A DNA stretch of 64,000 nt from Costus lasius. Its lineage: Eukaryota; Streptophyta; Magnoliopsida; Zingiberales; Costaceae. Both the position numbers and the translations under genes were made by a program. Below, in pieces: positions 1 to 10,866 of this stretch. A model generated the notes under the pieces. The model worked only from the letters and a program-made list of their open reading frames with translations. It did not search any database and had not been told where the DNA came from. The stretch spans positions 28,461,501-28,525,500 of the forward strand of contig CM050446.2 in assembly GCA_027563935.2 (NCBI GenBank). The letters run 5' to 3'. Positions within the stretch are counted from its first letter, which is position 1. Every line of letters begins with the position of its first letter.

Positions 1-1983
1 TGTGCTCAAACTATTATCCCCAGTCGATGTACCTTAGTGGATATGGGATAGCTATGGTACTTGTGAGACTGGTATATGGGCTGGTTAGGCACGCAGTGCT
101 GAAACAGACATATGGGTATATCAGTGTTGGATATACTGGACCAACCCGCTTTGAGGCTATGACTTGGTGTCATGAGTTATCCTCACAAGTGATAGGAGAT
201 GCATTGATCCTTAGACTTGAGGTCATTGACTCTTCTATATGGTTAGGGACATGCTTTGATGCAACTTAACACCTCGCCGTAGTTGGGAGGTTATAACGGT
301 TGTCATTGAGTATGTCGTGACCCATATGAGAAGATCAATTGACAGACAGAGGATTTGCCCCTTCCTAAGGAAAGCTTGATATCCATGGAGCTTCTCTATG
401 GTTCTATGACTGAAAGTGTATGGCCATACCCAGGTGAGAACCTGATTTAGTCATAACCATGTGATTGGGTGAAAACAAGTGATGACACACTTGTCCAATC
501 AGATATCAGTTTGGTAAAGGGATTGTAATGTATCTATACCTAGTCGCGATGATGGGGATGTCGATGTTGATATCCATTTCGATGACTTGGGTAGCAGCGA
601 TGCACTGCTAGGTGCCACTCACTGCTTGTGGTGACCTTAGGTCAGCACTGCCAACGTCAAAGGAACCTACAAGGTCGCAACCTTGATACTCGAGTTCTTG
701 TATTGATCGGGTAGCCTTTAGATTGAGTTATTGGATAACTCAGATCTATTTGGGAGATTTCATCAGCGCCAATGGACCTGATGAGATGGAAGAAACTTAT
801 TGGGGCCAACTTCCATTTTTTGCATATTGACCAAATTAACCATGGTTACGCTCATTTGACCTTGGGTTAATTTGGATTGGATCCAATGGCTTGGTCAACA
901 TGCATAATGGACATTGGGCTAGGCCCATTGCTAAGTTGGGCTCACTAATAAGTTGTCATGAAGAGATTAGAGGCTAAAAGGGTATAATGGGGAGGAAACT
1001 TATCCCATTGGCGCCTTGGGGCTTAATGGGGATAAGTTGGTGCCTTTGCTTCATTATAGAAGTAAAGGGTGCCTTCCCTTTCATCCTTGGATGGCAACCT
1101 TGCATCTATGGCAAGGGTTCGGGCGTTTTTGGCTTGGAGGACATCTTTGGTATGTCCTTGATGCATGGGGCTGATTATTTACTTAATTAGAATCCTAATT
1201 CAAGTAGGATTTTTGCCCAAGCCAATTTACGCAAGGATTCATGATGGCTTGACCTTGTCATTGTGCATGCATGAATCTATTGCCTCATATGGGCTGATGT
1301 GGGTGCATATGGCATGAGCTTGCTTAGGCAAGGCTTATGCGCATATGGTACTAGGGATTTGATCAAATAATTTGATTAGATAATCTCCCTAAATCAATCC
1401 CTAATCGCCCACACTTGCCATCTCCTCTAACCGCCTCTAAGTTCTATAAAAGAGACCCCTTGTCGCCCATTCTTGTGGAGTAATCTCTTGGAGGCGTGGA
1501 GGCATAGAGGGGCGACAACTTGAGAGCTTGGAGCTCTCCTTCTTCCATCTAAAGGGCGCAAAAAGCTTCTTCCTCCTTCCTACTTTCCTTGCCTTGGCGC
1601 AAAGGAGCAAGAAGGCTTGCGGCTCCTTCCTCTTCTCCTTCCCTTGGCGCCACTTCTTCCTTGTGGCCGGTGCAAGTGATCAAGAGGAACTCTCCTAAGG
1701 CGTGGTTCTTCTTCCCGAGGCTAGCACCGGGCATGGAAGAAGAGAGCTCAAGGCATCCGTGTGTGTGAGACTGCAGAGGGTGAACGCTTGGGCGCCTACC
1801 TCGACATCGGCTTCTCACTTTGCTCCTAAGGTATTTTCTATCACATCGTGTCGACCCCCTCGCATGATGATCTTCACTAGGTTTTTGGGACTGGCCTGTT
1901 TCCGGGATATTCTTCTGCTATGCATTGTAATATGTAATGTCTATCTCTGAAAAATTATAAAATATCCCCGGGGTTTCCCAATA
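1..1983 (+). repeat. 5' LTR of Copia element E0 (left end outside window)
   Basis: The sequence ends in GGGGTTTCCCAATA, directly followed by a tRNA-iMet-type primer binding site, so this is the 3' end of a 5' LTR in plus orientation. It is collinear, with many differences, with the LTR at 37554-39633; both share a block around GGCTAGCACC...GCATGGA near their 3' part. The last dinucleotide is TA rather than CA, a point change. The LTR start lies left of the window. Short ORFs inside it resemble no known protein. Confidence 0.85.
1445..1452 (+). promoter_or_regulatory. TATA box of E0 LTR
   Basis: TATAAAAG lies about 530 bases before the LTR end. The Copia-2 LTR has a TATA motif at a comparable distance from its own end, so this is the likely Pol II promoter of the element. 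Confidence 0.5.
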
Positions 1984-1984
1984 G

Positions 1985-1996
1985 TGATATCAGAGC
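1985..1996 (+). other. Primer binding site of E0 (tRNA-iMet)
   Basis: TGATATCAGAGC differs by one base from the canonical Copia PBS TGGTATCAGAGC, complementary to the 3' end of initiator tRNA-Met. It starts one base after the LTR end. Confidence 0.8.
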
Positions 1997-3009
1997 GACT
2001 TGCGAGCCTCGAACGATGTTCATTCATGCCCTTTCATGCTCACATGCCATATTTCAATTTTTGCAAATTGCATATTAGTATGGCGCATATTTTTCTTAAA
2101 CTAGAAAAATTAAGGTTTATTGTTCTTATCCTCTTGGTCAATCTCTTTTGGATTTTTGGGTTATTTTTCTTGATTGATTTAAGATCAACGGCGCACGTAG
2201 TTTTGTCAAGTAGGACGGGCATTCTATCTTCGGATTGGCCGAGTCTCTTGATCTGAAAAAATTGTCAGCCGATAGGATCCATAAAATCATCATGAAAAAT
2301 TGATCGCAAATAACCAAAAGATTTGTGATAAGAAGATGAGGAAAAGAGACCTGTTTTATGAGAAACTAAAATTTCAGATTTTGAGTTTTTCATGAGCATA
2401 TAGAATTGCATGAGTAAATACCTTGTTTGTGCATGGTGTTGTGATCATGAGTCAAGCCCCTTTGCATGCCTATGATGTATCCTTGTGAGGCCTGCATGCC
2501 GCTTTTCTTTTGCTTTTAACTAAGAAGAAGATTAGGGTGGCGCATCTACTTGGAGCATGGCGCATGCATAAAGCTTGCGCACCTTACATGGTGGCGCAAC
2601 AAGCATCAAAGATGGTGGCGCAAGCTTGCTTGGTGTCACAAGAGAGCATGGCCGAGCCTTAGGGCCTATGAGCTAGCTATCTTGACCCTTGCAAGGTGGC
2701 GGTTCACCCTTGAAGGACCTTGGAGCCAACCTTGAAGATCAACTCTAGAGGTCGGCTAGGTTAGGTCTTGTCTTTGGGGCTTGAATCCTACGTCAAGAGT
2801 TGAACCCCTTTTGGCATGGGTCGGTTCAATGTCTTGAAAAGGCTATGATCATTTCATCCCTTTACTACTTTCATAATCTGCTAAAGCATGTCTGTAATGT
2901 TTTATTATTATGTTATCACTATAGGATTGCATGCCTGTAATGTTAGACATAAGATAAAACTAAGTTGATGAGACCTCAAAAACCCTCAATCAAAATATCA
3001 AGTCTAGCA

Positions 3010-3407
3010 GCCTTCTAATGCATAGCCCTCATCAAACTATCGATCAGTGGTGTTGTGAACTGTTTCCCACCTTTGTGGGACACACCCACTTATCTTTAGA
3101 CGGTGTGCAGTGACAATGGTTTCCCGAGTCCATTTTAATCGGGCGCGCCTTCGCAAGGAAACTCGTTGACCCTGGCCTAACAATTAGGAATGGACTTGAT
3201 TAGATTTTCATACGTGCTGGGCGCATGATGAAACTCTAGAGGCATCATTGAGAGGTTAGGGTTTCATGTTATATCTAGCCCTCGCTGGACATGAAATGCC
3301 TAGACTATCTCAATAAGAAAAATTGCTTGGAGCAATCGGTCGGCGTGCCCACCTTAGGAAGCATGGGTCACTCTGTGCATCTCATCACACCCTCATGGGA
3401 CGCGAAG
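3010..3407 (+). ncRNA. Three-hairpin structured leader RNA, E0 copy
   Basis: Hairpin 1 spans 3049-3086 (TCCCAC-CTTT-GTGGGA, outer GGTGT/ACACC). Hairpin 2 spans 3262-3296 (outer TTTCATG/CATGAAA, bulge TTATA, inner TCTAGC-CCTC-GCTGGA). Hairpin 3 spans 3371-3407 (outer CTCTGTG/CGCGAAG, inner stem decayed). CCTTCTAA near 3010 can pair with TTTAGACGG near 3095 to enclose hairpin 1. The other three Copia leaders keep the same order with covarying stems. It is part of an element transcript, not an independent gene; the RNA role is inferred from pairing only. Confidence 0.5.
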
Positions 3408-3442
3408 CCCTATGTGGAATAAGGATCCCGTCTCATTAGGAG

Positions 3443-3447
3443 CCATG
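3443..3447. repeat. Target site duplication CCATG (left, Copia-1)
   Basis: CCATG directly precedes the TG start of the left Copia-1 LTR and is repeated directly after the right LTR at 12545-12549, as expected for a 5-bp integration duplication. Confidence 0.95.
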
Positions 3448-5125
3448 TGTAAGACCCCTTTCTAGAGGGGGGGGCGAAACCCAATAAGTGGCGCAAATAA
3501 AATTTCATGCGGAATCAAGGGTTTCATAAGATCATTAGCAAGAACACATGATCAACTTCATAAAGATTGGATTCATACCATAGCCATTTCGCTTGGATGG
3601 CGATTTGGAAGAAGAGAGAGCGAGAGGATCTCCTCCAAAGGATGTGCACACTAGATGAAGAAGTCGCCTACTCCCTTGGTACTCCTTGTGCTAGCAAGGC
3701 TCCAAGAGGTCTCGATCCGTGAGGGAAGATGAGATGAGTTGCTTGGCGAATTCTCCTTGGCCGAATGCTTCTCTATCTCTCGTTGACACAAGCCACACGA
3801 GAACAAGAGCGAAGAGGAGCGACGAGAGTAACGTTCACATTGAACGTGGGGCGTGGTTTCTAAAAATAGCAACCCATAAACTCGCCTTCAACTCTCATGC
3901 GATCAAGCGTTTACATCAAGTGAACCGATCGCATACGCCACTCTCTTTGAACCAAGCGTTCACCTAAGTGAACCGGTTCTAATAAGGTTGGTTCAAAGAC
4001 CAAACCAAAATAGCCCAAGTCATGGTCTAGATCTAATTGGACCCAATGGTTCCAGATCTAACCGCTCATCTCTGATGCTGCTGATCTCACCGATCTAACA
4101 TCCATTCTCTCGATCAAAGCTTACCGATCTCAAGCCCTAATCAATCAAACATGATCAGACCAGATCTCACTTACAATCAGAGATTAAATCCCTTTTAAAC
4201 TGAACCCAAACAATTCAGTCCACACGATCTGACTTAAGTAAGCCATATCATCAAATTGTGCGACCCTGAGGGTTTCCTTTAAATGTCGGTAACGATAACT
4301 TACGTTATCACGATCAGTGAGGGGTATCTAGCAACACATCACTGTCTCCCGATATAAAGGAAAGAGTCTTCCAAGACTACACCCAAACCACAGCACAAGT
4401 GTGAATCTACTCACTAGGCATACATGATTCCTTTGCCACTGGATGTTCTTATTGGACAAGCTAGTCAAGCCTGTAACTCCAATATGATGAACATGATTAG
4501 ATCAGATGATCACAGTCATCTGGGTATGGCCATACACTTTCTCAATCATCTCATCCAGGGGGGCCCCTTTAGAACATCACACTCCAATCAAGGAGACGGC
4601 AATCCTATATCTATCACTAGTGCCCTAACCTGACTTATGATCATTATCCAAGATAGTCTATAACCATTATGTTTCAAATGATATTGAACTACCTCAAAAC
4701 AATGACAATCATCATTTAGAAACACAAGTGATCTCAAGTCAGAGGAAATGTGCCACTTGTTGCATACAAGGATTATTCACATTGTGACAAGCAATTGAAT
4801 ATCCTAGTAGGGTCTGTCCAGTACAACCAATGTACCCATGAGTCTACATCTTATTCCATGCTCGAAGCATCCTATAAGATTAGAACACATATTAGTCTCA
4901 ATCATATCAAGGCTGTCTCATGTTCACCAAGATATCTCGACTAAGGACATATAGCATGTCAGCCTAGCTGAACAGCATTGAGACATTATTCAGAAGTATA
5001 CATATTGCAGCAGATGATGTAACAAACTGAATAACAACCATTGCCTTTATAAACTTAAGAGTTTATACATGATACTGATACAATCCCAAGGCCTCAAACA
5101 TTAGCCTTAAGGGCATACCCCAACA
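3448..5125 (-). repeat. 3' LTR of Copia-1 (left)
   Basis: 1,678 bp, plus-strand ends TGTAAGACC and CCCCAACA. It matches 10867-12544 with an offset of 7,419, with two differences seen: CG here versus CA at the AAGCGTTT site, and CG here versus TG at the CACACGATC site. Confidence 0.96.
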
Positions 5126-5141
5126 ATCTCCCACTTGCACT
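5126..5141 (-). other. Polypurine tract of Copia-1
   Basis: Read on the minus strand this is GTGCAAGTGGGAGAT directly before the LTR start TGTTGGGG. It is the plus-strand priming site in the usual place for Copia elements, and the same motif flanks the left LTR of Copia-2. Confidence 0.85.
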
Positions 5142-5145
5142 TAAT

Positions 5146-8100
5146 CTAATGGTTGAGTAACCTCAAACCCATATTATTACAGTGCTTCTCATGCTTCTGC
5201 TGCGCCAGAGGCTTGGTAAGCGGGTCAGCCAGATTGTCATCTGTATGAACCTTGCAGACTTTGATCTCGCCACGATCAATGATCTCCCAGATCAAGTGAA
5301 ACCGTCTCTGTATGTGCTTGGACTTCTGGTGCGACCGTGGTTCCTTTGCTTGTGCGATTGCTCCAGTGTTATCACAGAAGATAACCAAAGGATCTGCACT
5401 CGAAGGAACAACACCAAGTTCCTGAATGAACTTACGAATCCACACTGCCTCCTTAGATGCTTCTGAGGCTGCAACATACTCGGCTTCTGTTGTGGAATCA
5501 GCAACGATGGACTGTTTGAAACTTTTCCACACCACAGCACCTCCATTCAAGCTAAACACATAGCCTGATTGCGATCGGAAATCATCCTGGTCAGATTGGA
5601 ACGAAGCGTCAGTATATCCTTCAATACTGAGTTCTTCCTGACCACCATACACCAAGAACATATCTTTGGTCCTCCGAAGATATTTTAAAATGTTCTTGAC
5701 TGCAATCCAGTGCGCCTGACCTGGATTACTTTGGAATCGACTGGTCACGCTTAACCCGTAAGCGACGTCTGGGCGAGTACACAACATCGCATACATAATG
5801 GACCCAATAGCCGAAGCATAAGGCGTATTGTCCATTTCATCTTTCTCAGTCTGTGTTTGTGGACACTGACTCTTTGAAAGATTCAGACCATGTCTGACTG
5901 GAAGATATCCTCTTTTAGAATTCTCTAAATAGAATCTCTCCAGAACTTTATCGATGTAAGTACTCTGGCACAGCCCGAGAAGCCTTTTAGATCTATCTCT
6001 GTAGATCTTCACACCTAATACATAGGCTGCTTCTCCAAAATCTTTCATCTGGAAACATTTCCTTAACCATGCCTTAACAGCATGCAGTTCAGGAATATCA
6101 TTTCCAATGATTAAGATATCATCGACGTAGAGGACCAGGAAAGTAATCACGCTCCCACTAAACCTCTTATATACACACGGGTCATCTTCATTCTTGATGA
6201 AACCAAACTCAGAGATTGATTCATCAAAACGAATATTCCAGCTTCTAGATGCTTGCTTAAGTCCATAAATGGACTTCTTTAACTTGCATATTTTATGACG
6301 ATCTGATAGATTAGTGAAACCTTCAGGTTGTGTCATATACACATCCTCATCCAGTTTTCCATTAAGGAAAGCCGTTTTCACATCCATCTGCCAGATCTCA
6401 TAATCATAATATGCAGCTATCGCGAAAAGAATCCGAATCGACTTGAACATGGCTACAGGAGAGAAAGTTTCATCATAATCTATCCCGTAGATTTGTTTGA
6501 AACCTTTCGCTACTAGCCTGCCTTTATAGGTAACCACATTACCATCCATGTCAATCTTCTTCTTGAAGATCCATTTACAGCCTATAGGGATTACTCCCGG
6601 AGGCGGATCAACCAAATCCCAGACTTGGCTATCTGACATGGAGTCCATTTCGGCTCGCATAGCTTCAAGCCATCTAGCTGACTCCGGTCCACTGACCGCA
6701 TCCGCATAAGTGAGGGGTTCATCATTGTCAATGATGTAGACTCCGTCATAGCGCTCAGGCTGTCGACGGATCCTTCCCGATCTTCGCGGTTCCCGTGATA
6801 TCTAAGCCTCAGGTTGTTCAATAACCTGTTCTACCGGCTCAGGCTCATCCAACTGTGCTTGACTACTTTGTCCTTCCTCTGGATTCTCATCCAGCTTTAT
6901 TTCTCTCCCACTGGCTTCTTGCAGAAGAAACTCCTTCTCAAGAAATATTGCCGTCCGAGCAACAAATACCTTGTTCTCTTTGGGATCGTAGAAATAATAA
7001 CCCTTAGTTTCCTTAGGGTAACCGACAAAGATACATTTCTCAGATCTGCTCTCCAGTTTCCCAGAGGCGAGCTTTTTGACATAAGCCTCGCAACCCCAGA
7101 TCCTGATAAATGTCAAGCTCGACTGTTTCCCATACCATAATTCATATGGAGTCTTTGAAACTGCCTTGGATGGCACTCGGTTTAGTACCTTTGCAGCTGT
7201 TTCCAGTGCAAATCCCCAAAAGGAGTAAGGTAGAGTAGCCTGACTCATCATAGAACGAACCATATCAAGTAACGTTCTATTTCTCCTCTCGGACACACCA
7301 TTCCATTGCGGTGTTCCTGGCGGAGTGAGCTGTGAGATAATCCCACACTCCTTCAGATAGTCAGTAAACGCATGACTCAAGTATTCTCCACCTCGATCAG
7401 AACGAAGTGCCTTGATATTTCGGCCTAGCTGATTCTGTACTTCATTTTTGAATTCTTTGAACTTGTCAAAAGATTCACTCTTATACCTCATCAGATAGAC
7501 ATAACCATATCTACTGAAATCATCAGTAAAGGTAATGAAGTACGAATAGCCACCTCTGGCATGTTTACTAAATGGCCCACACACATCACTGTGTATGAGG
7601 TCAAGTAAACCTGAAGCCCTTTGACCTTTGTTAGGAAAAGGAGACTTCGTCATTTTACCCATTAAACAAGCTTTGCATGTATCAATCTCCTCATAGGAGA
7701 ATGATTCCAGCAGTCCATTGTCATGCAACCGCTTAATGCGTTTCTTGTTAATATGGCCTAAACGACTATGCCATAGCAAGGTGCTATGATCAGCATACTT
7801 GGCTTTCTTATTATCAATAGTTTGTATAGAACATCCCATGTCCAACATGAATAACCCATTGTTAATTGAACCAGTAGCATAAACAATATTATCCAAAGAA
7901 ATAATACACTTTGAAATATTGCATTCAAAGGAAAACCCTTTCCTGACAAGAGCAGGAATAGAGATAATATTCTTGGTAATGCTAGGAACAAAATAACAAT
8001 TGTTTAATTCTAATACAAGTCCAGATGGTAATGAGATGTAATATTCCCCTACAGCAACAGCAGCAACCCGTGCCCCGTTTCCAACTCGTAGGTCCACCTC

Positions 8101-9030
8101 ATGCTGCCCCACCTGTCTTCTTCTCTTGAGTTCCTGTACATTTGAACAAATGTGAACTCCACATGCAGTGTCCAACACCCATGATATAGAAGAAGATGAT
8201 ATCATGACTTCAGTCACAAATATACCTGAGCCAGAAGCGATGCTTCCCTTCTTGTCTCCTTGGAGCGCTTTACAGTCCTTTTTCCAGTGACCTAGCTGGC
8301 CACAGTGGAAACATCTGTATTCCTTCGACCGCTTAACCTTCTGTTTCAGAGCCTTATTGTAGTTCTTGACTAGGGCTTTGCCCTTCTTCCCCTTCTTCTT
8401 GTTCCTAGAAGGAACCATTAAGACAGAGGTTGAAGGCTTTCCCTTCAGAGTCTCCTCAGTAGTCAAGAGCATATTCAGCAACTCTGTCGGGGTACAATCG
8501 ATTTTGTTCATATTAAAGTTAATAATGAACGCATCGAAAGAGGGCGGGAGAGACTGCAGAATAATGTCTACAGCAAGCTACTGATTGATGGTATGCCCCA
8601 GTTTCTCTAGAGCCTCTTTGTGCCCAATCATCTTGAGCACGTGAGCTCCCACTGGGCTCCCTTCAGCCAGTTTGCTCTGAAAGAAAAGCTTGGTCAAATT
8701 ATAGCGCTCAGTCCTCGCCTGTGCAGCATACAACATTTTGAGGTTTGCTATAATTTCTATAGTAGACATATCCTCATGCTGTCGCTGCAGCGGTGGCGTC
8801 ATAGACGCTAGCATCAGGCAAGCGACATCAATGCTATCATTGACATGCTTTTCATAGGCTTCACGAACCGCCCTTGCGGCGTTCGCTGCGGGTTGAGGCG
8901 GTATTGCCGTCTCGAGGACATATAGTTTCCTCTCTGCCTTAAGAACAATCTTAAGGTGTCCGTACCAGTCTGAGAAGTTTGGCCCAGCAAACTTCTCCCT
9001 TTCCAGTAGGGATCGCACATTGAAGCTCAT
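5146..9030 (-). pseudogene. Copia-1 gag-pol polyprotein with two in-frame TAG codons
   Basis: A single minus-strand frame of 1,295 codons runs from ATG at 9030 to the stop at 5146. Domain order is Gag (UBN2-like capsid region, then a CCHC knuckle CFHCGQLGHWKKDC at 8272-8313), protease (DTACGVHIC), integrase (HHCC zinc region, then the D, D and E of the catalytic core with TPQWNGVSERR), reverse transcriptase (YVDD at 6118-6129) and RNase H (YTDASF, TTEAEY). This order defines Copia. The frame is interrupted by TAG at 8578-8580 within gag and TAG at 6802-6804 between integrase and RT. No frameshift was seen. Both stops can be explained by CAG-to-TAG changes. Suppression at the gag stop is possible in principle but is not supported by its position. 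Confidence 0.93.
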
Positions 9031-10852
9031 GGTGTTCGTTGCTGCAGGAATCTACAACAATGCAAGAACAGCAAGGTCAGTATCAATGTTTAGAATCAAT
9101 CCAGGACTTAAGAAAGATTCTTTTCTCACTATTTTATCTGACTGAAAAATCCATTAAAACAGTCCGAAAGAGTAACACTCTTTTAGTGAGATGGGATCCA
9201 GATTTTATACTTGGTCTCCGCGTCCCGCTCAGGCGAGATAAGATGCACAGAGAGTACAAGCACTAATCTCTGGTAGGCAGTCCCTGCCAATCGCCAACCC
9301 GTGTGATTCCCCTTCATCTGGGCAATCCAGCAGACTGTGCCAACTGAGTTGGTACAACACAGTCTCTGATCCCACAGATGGCTGCCTCCATATAGCTAAC
9401 ATATGCCCCATATGTAGCCTACATGGTCAAGCTAACCTGACCTACTCCCTGGACCACCACGTGCTATGCTGAGCAACGAGAAGCGATAAATCCCTTCTCT
9501 GTAACACGCAGGTGAAATCACACACCGTCTGAAGATAGATGGGCGTGCCCACTGAGTGGGTACAACACGGCCCCAACGATAGTCAGAACAGTGAGGTTTC
9601 GCGCCAGAAGGCATTACGTGCTTGATATTTAGCGTTGGATTTTAACGGTCTTTTATCTTCTTACTATCAGGCAAATCCTATGGCTATAGCAGAAGATAAA
9701 TAACTCATGCAATTCTAATTATTAAACAATAAAAGAAAGCATGGATCTTATGTGGTAAAAGTCCATTAAGCCTAAGTAAGACCTTAACCTAAATTAAGTC
9801 TTCACTTGCTTTCTTTATGGGGCTTTTTCTTCTCATCTGGCCCAACCCAGGGCCCAAGCGCCCACTGCAGCTCAAGGTGCGCCCACCAGGAAAATGCGCC
9901 TGTCCTAGGGTCGAACCCTAGACCTCCCACCTGGTCAAGCCACTGCTGCATGCGCCTCTACCATGTGTGCTTTGTGCTCTTGTCTGATTAAATTACAAAT
10001 TAATCTATCTAGACAAGATTGACACGCAGGTCAATTACACTTATAAATTAAACACAATGTGATTCGCAGATCACAAATAAATATTAATTTACAATTAACC
10101 AGGCTCGCAGGCCCCAGCACAGCACACATTAAAGGGCAACCCACATAAGATGAAATAAACAAGCACATGGCATCCAATCAAACATGTGATCCATTACTAA
10201 GAAAATAAAATTTTTTGAAAAACCCATTGTCATCCATTTTAATTTTCTTATCTGCCCTACAACCTTACAACGGTCCATTGATAGGGATCCACTCATCATG
10301 TCTAGTTGGATCCACTGCCCTTGCATGCACCAAGTCCTAACTGACTTGAGTTGACCTAATGGTCAACCATGCATGCGCCAAGGGCTGAACAACCATCATG
10401 AGTTCTGGCAAGCGGGTGTGACCCCGGGCCTAACTCATGTGCGTTCAATGGTTGTCTCAACCAGACCTCGCTACACGCCTGTGATGCAATCGACCTATAG
10501 CCACCTCGTGCTTGCGCACAGGTGCCATCTGGTCGATCCATCTAGGCTGTCAGATGGTCTGATCAGACTCTTTGGATCTAACCTAGAGGATGACTTCAAC
10601 CCCATCAACCCGTCTAAGGGTTTATAGTAGGCGCTTAGATCTAAGTGAGGCGCGCAAGGGATGAAGTTTTTAAGAAAAACTATACATTCAACATGCGCAA
10701 CAACATAAGCATCATACATGCGCCACAAAGAATAAACATGCGACAATGCATGCATGTAAAATTTTTCGCATGATGATAACCCTAGATCTATTCACCTCAA
10801 ACATGGATCACATATTAACATGAAGCAATCATATGATCAAGCAATAACATGC
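9031..10852 (-). mobile_element. Untranslated leader of Copia-1
   Basis: 1.8 kb between the PBS and the gag ATG without a plausible ORF. The gag-proximal 430 bases carry the three-hairpin structure shared with the other three Copia elements. The PBS-proximal part shows no recognised feature. Confidence 0.8.
9216..9620 (-). ncRNA. Three-hairpin structured leader RNA, Copia-1 copy
   Basis: On the minus strand, hairpin 1 (9541-9573) has inner CCCAC-TCA-GTGGG and outer CGTG/CACG with a TTGTA bulge. Hairpin 2 (9333-9364) has outer GACTGTG/CACAGTC, bulge TTGTA and inner CCAAC-TCA-GTTGG. Hairpin 3 (9216-9252) has outer CTCTGTG/CGCGGAG, bulge CATCT, and inner TCTCGC-CTGA-GCGGGA after two further bases. 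The long-range arm CCTTCTG (near 9610) pairs with CAGACGG (near 9520) with one mismatch. This is the best-preserved copy because the element is young. It ends about 190 bases upstream of the gag ATG. Confidence 0.55.
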
Positions 10853-10864
10853 GCTCTGATACCA
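10853..10864 (-). other. Primer binding site of Copia-1 (tRNA-iMet)
   Basis: Minus-strand TGGTATCAGAGC is the exact canonical Copia PBS, two bases inside the 5' LTR. Confidence 0.93.
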
Positions 10865-10866
10865 AT

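Larger units (their letters stand above)
1997..3447 (+). mobile_element. Untranslated leader of Copia element E0
   Basis: This 1.45 kb stretch between the PBS and the Copia-1 insertion has no credible coding sequence. Its last 430 bases are alignable with the leaders of E2 (50140-50590), Copia-2 (reverse of 46030-46470) and Copia-1 (reverse of 9180-9640). A separate block at about 2185-2300 matches the Copia-2 leader (reverse of about 47110-47225). The leader continues after the insertion at 12550 and reaches the gag remnant at 12623. Confidence 0.75.

Noticed and set aside
1549..2256. Several ORFs of 80-90 codons on both strands at the E0 LTR/leader boundary
   Set aside because: They overlap LTR, PBS and leader sequence, are not kept in the E2 copy, and show no protein family.
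3651..4944. ORFs of 60-80 codons inside the Copia-1 LTR, repeated identically at 11070-12363
   Set aside because: Their identity reflects the duplicated LTR, not coding selection; no family recognised.
8578..8580. Programmed TAG readthrough between Gag and Pol in Copia-1
   Set aside because: The stop lies inside the Gag capsid region, before the zinc knuckle, where readthrough signals are not known in Copia elements. A second TAG of the same type elsewhere argues for ordinary mutation.
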